This document shows positions 49,582-59,721 of a stretch of 64,000 nt of DNA, in pieces; the first letter of the stretch is position 1, and each line of letters starts with the position of its first letter. The notes under the pieces were generated by a model that was given only the letters and a program-made list of their open reading frames with translations, was not told where the DNA came from and did not search any database. The stretch is from Acanthaster planci. Its lineage: Eukaryota; Echinodermata; Asteroidea; Valvatida; Acanthasteridae. Location: contig NW_019091459.1 of the NCBI RefSeq assembly GCF_001949145.1, forward strand, positions 625,330 to 689,329. The letters are read 5' to 3'. The position numbers were made by a program, and so were the translations under genes.

Positions 49582-50076
49582 CTACTTGGTACTTAGCATC
49601 TTGCAGATGTACGGCATTCTGGTGGTGCAGGAGACGTCATTCCATCCTGAACCGGATCGCATGCAGACGCAATCAGTGCTGCTTCCGCTTCTGCTTGGTT
49701 GGTTTGTCGCCCAATTAGTGTAGCTGATCTCCGTGCCGTCCGTCCAGATAAATGTCCCCTCTCTGGCCTGGTCGGTCATGCCGGTCCAGATGTCCTTAGA
49801 GACCGTTCCGAGGGCTGACTCCAACACCATGTACATCAGCTCCTCCTCACCTGCGCTGGTAATGGACACCAGGTGGCCCTGCCCCAGTTGAACGTACCCC
49901 TGGCAGTCTTTTTCAGCTTCATTGAAGTTCTTGGCAGCCCCGGAGAATCGGTAGCAATGACCGTTGTAGAAGGTCCACAGCGGTGGACACTTCGGGCAGT
50001 TTGGCTTACATCCTGCCCCAGAGACTGAGGCGAAACCAACCAGGAAGACAGCAAACGCAATACTCAGGAATGTCAT
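49582..50076 (-). CDS. Secreted C-type lectin with altered QPS triplet, lectin 2 of cluster
   Basis: An intronless 164-residue protein that aligns to lectin 1 end to end without gaps and is clearly its recent duplicate. It has a signal peptide (residues 1-20), the same leader cysteines (C23, C27, C30) and the same C41, C58, C136, C138, C150 and C158. The key difference is in the long loop: Q126-P-S128-R129 replaces lectin 1's Q-P-D-N. Asp128 normally binds both calcium and sugar. The second motif W145-N-D147 is kept. Known family rules predict weakened or changed carbohydrate binding, though calcium could still be held by the remaining ligands. The TTTATAAG promoter box (50168-50175) and a conserved block beside the start are shared with lectin 1. 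It sits in duplication unit B. The reading frame is clean, so there is no sign of pseudogene decay apart from the triplet change. Confidence 0.93.
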   Translation of the reverse strand: MTFLSIAFAVFLVGFASVSGAGCKPNCPKCPPLWTFYNGHCYRFSGAAKNFNEAEKDCQGYVQLGQGHLVSITSAGEEELMYMVLESALGTVSKDIWTGMTDQAREGTFIWTDGTEISYTNWATNQPSRSGSSTDCVCMRSGSGWNDVSCTTRMPYICKMLSTK

Positions 50077-50167
50077 GATGCTTGTAACGGATAGTTACAT
50101 TAGTCAGATCAGCCCCGTGAGATTCGAAATGAAATTTCAGTGTGAGGCAACAGATGAAATTGCATTG

Positions 50168-50175
50168 CTTATAAA
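50168..50175 (-). promoter_or_regulatory. TATA box of lectin 2
   Basis: The minus strand reads TTTATAAG about 92 bases before the start codon, at the position equivalent to the lectin 1 box. The block TCTCACGGGGCTGA follows at about 50108-50122, conserved with lectin 1. Confidence 0.5.
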
Positions 50176-51515
50176 TCCTCTGTGATTTCATTTCAGATGG
50201 GAATGGGCACCTCATTTGGCACATACATTATGTGGAGCGATGCGATTGGCCAATAAATGAATTGCATGACCCTTTTATCATTCTGCTTTGATTCTGTTGG
50301 TTTAGATTTGTGTTATATCTATTTCATTCTTAATTCCTTGTTCAGTTTTCCGTATCTGCTTCTGAGGTTGTCAGCCCATATTTGGTTGGGAGAATGGACA
50401 ACACAGAACGAGTCCCTGATTAGATACAGGTCCTGGTTGCAAAATCCAATAAGTTTTCTAGGAGCCCTCCCGGCGAATGCGCGGAAATGTACTTGTATAT
50501 GGGTCTGTTTGGTGTCCTTGCTTGTTAACCTCTGAACAAACAATGTTCACCTAATACGAAGGGTTCGACGACATTTCAGGTCCGGACAAAGCTTCCCGCA
50601 AAATAAAAGATTCATTTTGGGGTGAGGGTTGTTGCTGCAGAATGAAGAGCTTATAAAAATCGTCATCCAAACTCCAGCTTTAAACACTTATCAAGATGGG
50701 GGAAATATCTGCGCTTTCAGGAGCCTCCTTACCGCAGTAATAGGGAATGCACACAATAAATACACATATATGTGTTTTTTCTTCATTAATTCAACAACAC
50801 CAGCAATAACGAAACAGGTCATTTCTTCCTAAGACCGCTGACAAAAACGGGTCATATCTAGCGCTGGGCTTTATTTTATTGCATAATATCAAGGAGAGGG
50901 AATTGTATTTTGTCTTGTTCCAACAAAACTGGAAGCACTTACTACTAACGACAAGCGATTGACCACTCAAGACAGAGAAATATCCCATTTCCTCTTTGTA
51001 TTATCACCGCTCTGGAAAAACCCAAACATTAAAAAAGTGACTCACACTACTGTTGTTTTTTTTTTCTTTCTGTCGCTTCCCACTACGCAACGGCTAATAC
51101 AACTGAGGATAACAGGCCGACAACCAAGCGCATGTACCGAGAAACATTCCTTGTCCAACAATGCAATACATTTAAAGAGCCATTTTTCAATGTCAGTTGT
51201 CCGTCAAAACTGACGACAACTTTTCTTTTATGTTTGAATAGTGCTTTGCAAAGCATGCTGCGCTTTGCAAACATTTTTCTGCTGACCCATAAATAATAAT
51301 GTAGGATACTGTAGGGAAAACTTGTTGCAGGGAACTTGTTATTTTATTGAATACCAAAGATTACTTCAGCCACTAGATTTGGGTTAGTGTGTAAGTTTAC
51401 TACATCATCTTTTATTTTTCTTCACTATGGGGCGTTTGGTAATGGACGGCTCACGTGGCCACCCAATCCGACTACCTACCGTTACTTATATGTGGGGCTT
51501 GCACATCAAATACAC

Positions 51516-51717
51516 CACGCTATAAGCTGGTTGGTATCACTGGATCGTAGCATGGACTACGTTCGGCACACTTGTAAGCATGGCATGAAAGCGCACCTAC
51601 GTGAAACACAACAGAAAGCCACTGCTATGGTGCGTAAGCTAAAACTGGTCTAGCTGACAAGTGTGCCAAACGTAGTCCATGCTACGATCCTACGACACCA
51701 ACCTGCTTACAGCATGG
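51516..51717. repeat. Inverted-repeat element in unit B
   Basis: The left arm (51516-51577) and right arm (51652-51717) are inverted copies sharing GATCGTAGCATGGACTACGT and GGCACACTTGT. It has no equivalent in unit A, so it probably inserted after the duplication. Confidence 0.65.
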
Positions 51718-53045
51718 CTTAAAGTTGGATGCGCACTTGGGGGGGGGGGAATTTCAAGTCTAACTTTTATAAAAATAAATACTCGCTTTTGACACTTCTG
51801 TTATTTTTCCATCTTTCTGTTTAATTTTTCCTTGTTTAATTTTTTTAAAATCTTATTTGCTGATAACACTTTGGTATGTATAGGTGGTAACCTGAAAACT
51901 TAGGCTAATATTCGGAGTTTACAACTCTTGAATTGGTGGGTGTCAAAGATACGCACGTTGTGTATGGTCCAAGTCTTGATTCTTCTTACTTAGACAAACA
52001 CATCGTCCTTCAAATTTGGAAATGTGACTTTTCATGATGGGAACACACAGGCTTCCGGCAACGAATTATTATGCGTCAGGCTTCGGGTGATTGCCAGCTG
52101 ATACAGCATGTTATAGAAATAACAAAAGGAAGGAAATTACCAAAATAAAGGGACAAAGCCTGTTTACAACAAGCTGTTGCTTCTATTCTTACAAATCAGA
52201 AACTGTTGCTGACCATCTGGTATCCATCCAGATGATGGGCCTGATTCTGTGACACAAAAAGTAAATTGAACTTTCCAGTTTTTGTGAAAGCAGAACTTTT
52301 ACTAACTCCGATGCTAAATTGGATGAAACGTAGCAACCGAAGGATTACTATAAAAGTTAAAGTAGAAAATTTAGCTACTTTGTTTCATTTAGCTTTGTTC
52401 TTTGGGGTTGTGCCTGGGTGTATTTGTGTGTGTTTTCTGGTTAATGAATGAAAAATGAGTTTTCTTGGGAGTAATGGAGTTTGTGTATCCGGCGTGAGTC
52501 GACTGCGGTGTAGGGTCCCAGCCGGACGGAAGTATCCCGATAAAATCCACGCGGCTTTATTTTCAGCCCAAGAAAGGCCCTTATGAGCTTTTTCTTTTGA
52601 GGTGGAATTTTTCATAACCTTTAAGGGTATAGGGTTTTATCTTCTTTTCATGGTTTTTTGAAGTAGTGTTGTTTTAGTTTGTATGTTTGGAAGAAAGAGC
52701 GATTTCCTTTTACAGCAAAAGAACTTTCCGTCACAGTCCTCTTTAATTTTATCCAATACGCAACACTGTATAGGATTTATGTAGAATGTTGTCTTTACGT
52801 ACCATTCTCCATTATTGCCTATAGAGACCCAAGTATGCAAAATGCGTATAAGAGCTTTATGATGCGGTCTTCGCGTGCACGCGTTCCTTTGTGTTCTGCG
52901 TGTGTGGTGCGGACTCACAGACATTGTTTTCCAGTGTTTTGCGCACTGTCAGTGAAATTACATGTGATGCCAACGCCGGCCCGGAGTACCGGTAACGTGT
53001 TGAATTCACCTGACTTAGGAAATGGGTTTTCTCAATTAAGACGTC

Positions 53046-54549
53046 ATCCGGTGTTGTAGTCAAAACCAATTAAGACCTTAACAAGACAATAAATACCTGT
53101 TTTTCATACGAAGTGTGAACATTTCTTTGTTCTCCTGTGGTCAAGGAAACCTGAAGAAAATGTTCCTTTTTCTCCAATTAGAAAACTCCTTCGAGCTGGA
53201 TTTTTTATGATGAGTTCCGAAATGTTCCTCTTCATTTAACCTTGACCCAAAAATGTCTTTAAAACCGTTTTTCAGAGAGAGGGGAAAAACATTGTGTGGA
53301 CGTGTGCGAGTCCACACAACGCCATCACACCGAACATCATGTGGACTTCTTTTGTGCAGAGCTCCACACTATGTATGCCACGCCTGCACACACAAGACCT
53401 CCAGTCTGAATTCCCGTCACAGGCCATTCAAATGAACTGCAACAAAAGGATTCCTTTGTCATTGTTTACACTGTTGCTTGTGGCTGGTCTTGTGCGTGGT
53501 CTTGTGTCTGGTCCTAGCCTGTGTCTGGTCTTTTGATGGTCAAACGTTGTGGTGTTTATCTTTCAAGCAAATACGTGTTGATGCGTTGATAGATTTAGAA
53601 ACGACACAAGCCACAAAAACAAGTTATCGAGTATTCACTCTTTCTGAACATTGAAACACAATTAGTTCCCACAAGGTGTTTATTTTAAACGGTTACATGT
53701 TTACAATTAACACAAAGACCCTTTGTAAGGGCGTTTGATTTGAAGGTGATAATGTCCATAAGTTGTTTGCATTCTTTCAGTGGTATACCCAGACTTTTGG
53801 TAAAAATGTAAAATTGGTTTAATTGAGGTAAAAATCAAACTGTCCGTTCTAAAAGGAACTGTAGTTTCCTCCCGTACATTCCTTGCAACTCCTCCCCAAG
53901 ATGGTGGCTCAAAGTTCAAATAGCAAAAATTTGTCTGGGTCAAGTTCTCCTGCCCCCTCTGAATATTTCACTACCTTCCCTCTATAAAATGCAACGGTTT
54001 CTCACTAAAGACAATATTTGTATTGTTTTATATTTTTTTTATATGTTTGTTTGATTCTTTCTTGCCGTAAAACTGCTGTTTCCCTTGTTATATGTGTGCA
54101 ATAATATATTTGTAACGACACAGAAGATCAAAACGTATGGTGTTCGCGCGTCTGGTTTCCCATCCACCATTGTTCTTGGCTCTGAGGTCTGAACTACACA
54201 CTTTTAAATTCGAGAAATCGCATCATGAAGCGAATATGAATCTCCAGAGTCAATAATGGAGCATGAAACGCAAACAAAATGTTCATAGATTCTATACAGT
54301 ATTGCATATTTGGTAATAAGATGACCATGAAGGGCATTTTGTAACTGGAATGTAGGGGGGGATCACCGGATGCCTCCATATAGGGTCAAATAGGAAAAAT
54401 AAAACACCCTGCCCCATAATCAGAAAACAGTTCCAGCTACACGCACGAACATCCTGCAAGAACTCCGCATTTTATATTAAACCAAAGTAGTTACATTTTT
54501 TACTTTTACTTTCGTAATTGCACTTTTGCTGAAGACCTGCATTATATTA
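53046..54549. other. No recognisable gene
   Basis: Spacer after unit B. A short GGTCTTGTG-type repeat run occurs near 53480-53535. Nothing else identified. Confidence 0.55.
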
Positions 54550-55168
54550 TTGGATTCTCATCCAATTAAGCATCGGTATAAAAGCAGCAAAATTCAATTT
54601 ACTTGTCGTGTCCTGGAGCCAGGCCTGTCACCTGGATGGATAGCAGATGGTAGGCAACAGTTTCTGATTTGATAAGAATAAAATCGACAACCTGTTGTAA
54701 ACATACTTTGTCACATTTTGTGGGTAATTTTCTTCCCTTTTGATCTATCTGTACAAAGCTGTGTTACCCGAGGTCTTATTGATACTGCGTTGCCTCAAGC
54801 TTGCTGATTTCCATCCTGAAAGTTTACATTTCCATATTTGGAGAAAGATACATTGGAATAGTGAGTAAAAAATCAAGAATTGCACTATTAAATGCACATA
54901 TGTCTTTGTCTTGTAAAGGCAAATACCAATTCAAGAGTCGTAAATTCAGCCTATACAATGTTCAACTTATCACCTATACAAACCAAAGTATTTTCGGAAA
55001 ATATAGATAAAAAAGAATAAAAACAAAGAGAACAATTAAGAATGACAAAACAAGAAAAACCCAAAATAAGTGGTATTTATATGTACAAAAAATACAAGCC
55101 CTTGAACATACCCCTTCAACTGGAAGTTATGTTCAAAACTTCAAAGTGAATGTCCAGCCTCATTCCAT
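54550..55168. repeat. Third, inverted partial copy of the duplication unit
   Basis: This block is the reverse complement of unit A 44.09-44.68 kb and the corresponding part of unit B (51.76-52.32 kb). Shared pieces include GGATGGATAGCAGATGG, AACAGTTTCTGATTT, ACTGCGTTGCCT, TTACATTTCCATATT, TCTTTGTCTTGTAA and GTTCAAAACTTCAAAG against the reverse of CAAAGTTTTGAAC. No lectin remnant was found directly beside it at the place expected for an inverted full unit. Confidence 0.7.
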
Positions 55169-57279
55169 TCGCCGGTCTTTTCAATCGGCCGGGTGCTGCT
55201 TATCGACTTCTCTATTCCTGATGGCCTGTCCGTTTTGCTTCTGACTTTAACTCCCCTTCTGCAGAGGAAATAATATAACAATATCAAAACTGACTGATAA
55301 TTCTTCCTGATTGACCTGTTCTTCCGCTGGCGACTTTTCCATTTGCTGCTGATGAGTTCTTTGCTTCCTTCCCCATAGAATGAACTCTACCAACTTTCTG
55401 GTCACAACCAAGGCTGCTTCATGTTTTTGCCCAACCTCGTGGTAGCTGTGAGATGTTATCCTTCCATGCGCATGAATACTAGGAGGGATGGGGGTATATA
55501 AACCCCCCCCCCTGTCATTTTCAAAGGTAGGGGTAAGCAATTGAATAATCCACTGCACTTTTTGAAAAAGCCTCAAATATGACATTCCGATCTAAGATTC
55601 AGCATGAACTTGATTCACCTCACAGATACACATCTTTATAATGAACTTCCCCTTCACTTCCTCCCCCCCCCCCATTTCAGCACAGATCGACACCACTGTA
55701 CCTTTCACTTACTTAGCTTACTAGCTTGGTAATTTGTGGCAACATTTGATCAGTGTTGAGTAAAGTGACCTGCTAAGCCTTGCTCCATTTGGAACGGAGG
55801 AAACCCAGTGTTTAGGAAATTTGTGTGATTGGACAATCGAACGTGCGGGTGGCTAAACACTGTCCATGACTTTGGAGCAGATACCACGTGTCACATAACT
55901 TGTTTCCAGTGACGGTGTACAGATTGGGTGACTGAGTGTGTTGTACGTTGCGTGTAGCGGTAGGTTGCGTAGCAGATGGCAAACAATAGTTTGAAGTATT
56001 GCTGAAGTAAGTACTGCGTTGTTCCAATGTTATACATACAGTTCACTAGATTGGATTGGATTATGTGAACCTGGGTTAAGAACAATTTCGAGCAAGGGCG
56101 AAACGAAACCCGGCCCCTATCTGTTAGAATGCAAATGAGTTTAGTCAACACACGTGTGGGGTCCTGTATGGTAATAATTGTAACAATTAGACAATAGATA
56201 CTGTAACGTGTGCCGTATATAGGTTCTTTCACACCTGACAAAAATCAAGGTAACGCAGGGTTTTCTGGTTTCAGGGGCGTCTTCTGCCATTTATTTAACC
56301 AAGAACACACTTAGCCTTCATCTTTCCAAACACGAACTGTCATGTCCTTAGCAACGCCGCCCAAACAAAGAAAACAAACCTACTACGCCGGTGCCGCAGG
56401 CTACAGGTCAAGGGGGCTAACCAGCAGGGGCTCCACTGCAAGGCTCCATCGTGGTTCCACGCTGGTGGCCTTTACCGGTCGGTCGGTGCTAACGCTACAC
56501 CACCCCCCTCAAGGACTCGTGTTCGTCCCCGAACAAGGCAGCAAGCGTCAGCAACTAGTCTGGGAGAACTCTGGAGTCCGACAGTCCTTTCACAAAGAGA
56601 ATAGAGAACAACCAATGGTCTCCATACATCTATTTCTAACAATTTAAAATGGACACACCCCCCCCCAAAAAAAACGAGTTAGTGGTTTGGACTTAATGAT
56701 GAGGTGTTGGCTGTCTCTGCACCTCTTTGCGTCGGAGCAGTTCCTCCCAGAATCGGCGAGGTACATTCTCTAGGTAGCGTGGGGGTGGGGGCGCCCCAGG
56801 AGGCATTAGTCCCCCCATGGACGGCTGGGCAGATGCAGACTGATCGTGGAAGTACTGCCCGTACTGTTGCCATGGTACTTCGCCCAGGTACTTCGTAGGT
56901 GTGGCTAACTCGTGTCCGCCACAGCCGGTGTTCGTCAGCGTCAACCCCAGTGTGCGAGGACTCCATCATCCACTCGTCCCTCGGGTGTTCGCACAGTGGT
57001 ACTCCCATGTGAGTGTTGGCGTCTCTTGTTGAACTGTGCAGTCGAACCAAGGGGGCGGTGCCCAACTGGACCCGGGTGCCATCTGGCAGGTTAAGGCTTC
57101 ATACTTTTGCCCTTAGACAAGATCCATGCCATAATCGCATTCTTCATATTTCAACGTGGAGGGCGCTGTTTAATAAAATGTGTCAAAATCTTGAAGAGAA
57201 CAGGTGGCATCGTTGGAAATAGCCCGGGATTGGAAGAATTGAAATTATAATATGACTTGGGATCGATGGCTTCTGATGG
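55169..57279. other. No secure gene; GC content rises from about 56.3 kb
   Basis: Overlapping frames on both strands at 56.34-57.07 kb reflect the higher GC content. A Pro-rich minus frame (56693-56944) and a charged minus frame (55247-55585) look mildly protein-like but match no family I recognise and lack splice or start support. Confidence 0.45.
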
Positions 57280-57527
57280 CGTTGTCGAAGACCCCAATAT
57301 CGTAACAACCTGTTCAACTTCTGCTGCAGTCCCAATGTTCACGACATGGACTTCTCCCGCATCAGTGACACCCTTGCAGTCTTCTGGGCTTATTCGATGT
57401 TCTTTTTAGTCCCGAATGAATGGTCGTGGAAATCATTGCTGAAAGTTACTATCGGTGGACACTTTTGGCTAGAGTCTGTAGCAAAGTTTGAAGGGAGACC
57501 AGCCAAAAAGACAATCACGAATCTCAA
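57280..57527 (-). pseudogene. Decayed N-terminal half of a C-type lectin gene
   Basis: The minus strand encodes a degraded match to the first half of lectins 1-3. It starts with a hydrophobic signal-like stretch (a TTG codon stands where the ATG should be, 57525-57527), followed by K-C-P-P and T-F (57453-57464 codes the CPP part), and a later F-G-T-K matching the lectins' FGATKTF. Then come an in-frame TAA and a frameshift. The next frame continues with D-C-K-G, then G-E-V-H-V-V-N-I and A-E-V-E, aligning with C-Q-R-Y, G-E-G-H-L-V-S-L and A-E-E-E of lectin 1 and ending in a matching I-L. The similarity stops near 57280, before the WIGL, QPD and WND regions, so the binding half is gone. It has the same strand and roughly the same spacing as the intact genes. 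The call rests on hand alignment; a profile search should confirm it. Confidence 0.72.
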
Positions 57528-59254
57528 GGGAAAGTAATTGACAAATAAACTGAAGTTTCACTGGAATCTCCTGACGGCCCCCTTGAATGGCGATAAGCAC
57601 TACTTTGGGCTTTCTACGGAGTGACTGAGGGGAACGCGCGATAGCTAGTACAGTAGCCGTTACCCCCACTTAAGGAGGCCACTGCAAATTCCTAGTGATG
57701 ACGTTACCACTGTCCCTGGATTGTGTATTCAGTCATTCGCGAAAGTTTAGGACCAACCATACAAAATGAATCAACCTTGTAGAAAAATCGACCTTAATCC
57801 AATCAATCATAGTGAACACGACAGAGGGCGCTCGGCACAGGCGCGGGATACGATTATGGCGCTCTGCCCAGTGACAAGGGCGGATGTGTGGGTACGTGTA
57901 CCTGTGTGTTTGGCCTAAGCGATCGAGGCGCATACGCTCCGCCTTGTGTATCCAGTTCGTAAGTGACTTTTTACAAAGTCAAACGAGCTAAGATTTGCAA
58001 ACTCTCGTTGGACAATTCCTGAAGGTGCGCGTTAACTTCCAGTTCCATGGTTCCATGTAAACGGCGACCAGTGCATGTAACACTATGTGCAGTTCACGTG
58101 TTCCGTGGGCGTTGTTTAAAGTGAAGTGACGTCACCCTTACGAACTGGATAGGGCGATTGGTTTGCAGAAGTCACCGCTTGGTCACTTGGTCAGCGGCTT
58201 GCGAGGCAATATAAGGCGAGACAGGACTATGTCACAGCAGAACCTTGCATTTGGTTAATTCCTGCTGTAGAAAACCCTGAACTATAGTTTAGGCAGAGCA
58301 AGCAACTGAGCGGGGGTGTAGGTAGGACCCCCGTACATTGGGTCGTTAGCGTGTGTAGTTCCTACTCTCAAGTGGTGTGTGTGTCGTTGGGTGGGGGGCT
58401 TGGTAGGTCGAGGGGTTGTTTTGTGGTGCGGTAAGGGTTCCTTATGGGAGCTACGGGTCAATTAAAGAACACCACAAGTTGTGAGTGGCGTAACCCTGAG
58501 ATAGCCTTTTCGACTAGTAATTGTGGGGCTTACTGCTTAGGGCAAAGTCTAGTCACGGTCCTCCAATTAAGAGCGCCCTCTACTACCCGGTGTATTGTTG
58601 TGTGGAAGACTAGCTGAAGTAGCATTGATGAATAAACCAGCAACTATTTTGTTGTTGTATATAAGTCAGGCGTTCAATGGTCGTTACCTCGAGCCACAAG
58701 TGGTCTTGTTTTGTGAGTCACGTGTTACTTTAGGTACGTCAAGAGGCACCAGGCCAATCACATCAGACTTGCCGCTGCCCAACATCTCTGTCAACAGAGT
58801 TTTAAACCGGGCCGGCATATTTCCGTCCCAACAGACTCGACCTTCCGGTACGTGCCGTCCGTCGCCACGCCTTGAGGAGGAGGGCGCCCTCGCCTTCGTC
58901 GGAGGGGCGTGACGTCACAAAAGCGACTTAACATCTTGGACGCACAGCTATTTGACTGCACGTCTAATAATTAGTGTGCCCGTTTAGTTTCTGGTCACTT
59001 CCTAAATGCAAAGTGGTATGCTGGAAATGAGAGGGTGGCAGTAGTCCACGGAGATTTCCTTTTGCCTAGCTTCAACAAATGCACTAATATTTGATGGCAC
59101 GTTGTCAGCAAGCCCATCCTCACAATCTCCCAAAAAAATGTCTATGGAACTGAGTTCAGAACTGCTCCTGGGCTAGCCTATAACTTTGACTTTGTTCTTG
59201 GTCAAGACTGAGGCCCCGTCGATTCATTTTAAAATAAAACTTTCATCGAATGTT
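57528..59254. other. GC-richer spacer with CRE motifs, no gene identified
   Basis: It contains the two CREs, an E-box and a GT-rich stretch (58360-58440). A short minus-strand frame at about 59000-59160 looks protein-like but is unsupported. An LTR or a promoter region are both possible. Confidence 0.4.
58127..58134. promoter_or_regulatory. Perfect CRE palindrome TGACGTCA
   Basis: The ATF/CREB consensus occurs with an E-box CACGTG at 58095-58100 and a TATA-like AATATAAGG near 58208. A second CRE lies at 58910-58917 (GCGTGACGTCAC). This part of the window is richer in CpG than its surroundings, so a promoter or the LTR of a retroelement is possible. No transcript is assignable. Confidence 0.3.
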
Positions 59255-59721
59255 CTACATGCCAGGACTCATTCGTGCTTCCTGGCAAAGCTTAGCCTCT
59301 ACACGTCCATTGCCGTAGTCCGAAGGGGATTTACAGGCAGGTTTTAGCCAGTAGTCATTGCTCAAACGGCGAGCAATAGGGCTTACACTCACATTTGCCT
59401 TCGTATGATGCAGATAGAGCTGCTTATATCTTTCGACAACTTGGGATCGATCCTTCAAAACAATTCTTTGCATTTCATGGTCATTGAGGGATTTTTCTTT
59501 GGACGACTGCCTCTCTTCTAGTTAGAATATGAGTCGTCTTTTTGAAATGTTGAAATGGCATTGTGCATAGCAGTCTTGCTGCAACCAATTCCCTTGCTAA
59601 GTTGAAGTTCCGAGTAGCTCTCTTGATGGTCTCTCGAACCTGGCTCAGAGCGGAGTTTTACGCATGCTGCATTACAGTCACAATTCCACACTAGACCTGC
59701 CTTGAAAAAAGATTCTTTCAA
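59255..59721 (-). pseudogene. Tc1/mariner-type transposase remnant (DNA-binding part only)
   Basis: On the minus strand, 59521-59616 codes a helix-turn-helix resembling the first Tc1 DNA-binding domain: S-Y-S-E-L, then I-G-C-S-K-T-A-M-H-N-A-I. A stop (59518-59520) is followed by K-R-G-S-R-P-K, the basic GRPK-like linker. After a frameshift comes the second domain (59255-59473): R-I-V-L-K-D-R-S, V-S-P-I-A-R-R-L, W-L-K-P-A and L-C-Q-E-A-R, matching the Tc1 pattern ending at the RL.FA..H region. The DDE catalytic domain is not found downstream. A stop, a frameshift and the missing catalytic part make it dead. Terminal inverted repeats were not found. Confidence 0.7.

Larger units (their letters stand above)
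46500..53045. repeat. Tandem segmental duplication unit B (contains lectin 2)
   Basis: The second copy of the duplication lies directly beside unit A in head-to-tail orientation and carries lectin 2. It lacks the LINE found in unit A: the site between about 52330 and 52360 is empty. It has instead an inverted-repeat element (51.5-51.72 kb) and an inversion at about 50.57-50.87 kb. Outside the lectin gene, no open frame is conserved between the two units, so the rest of the unit looks non-coding. Confidence 0.85.

Noticed and set aside
55247-55585. 112-residue charged, Gln/Glu-rich minus frame
   Set aside because: No recognised family, non-ATG-supported start and no splice context; left unannotated.
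56342-57065. Long frames on both strands, including a Pro-rich one
   Set aside because: High GC lowers stop frequency; frames overlap on both strands and no domain or splice signal was recognised.
57151-57342. Minus-strand frame as an independent small gene
   Set aside because: Its first half aligns with the lectin region around GEGHLVSL, so it is part of the lectin relic, not a new gene.
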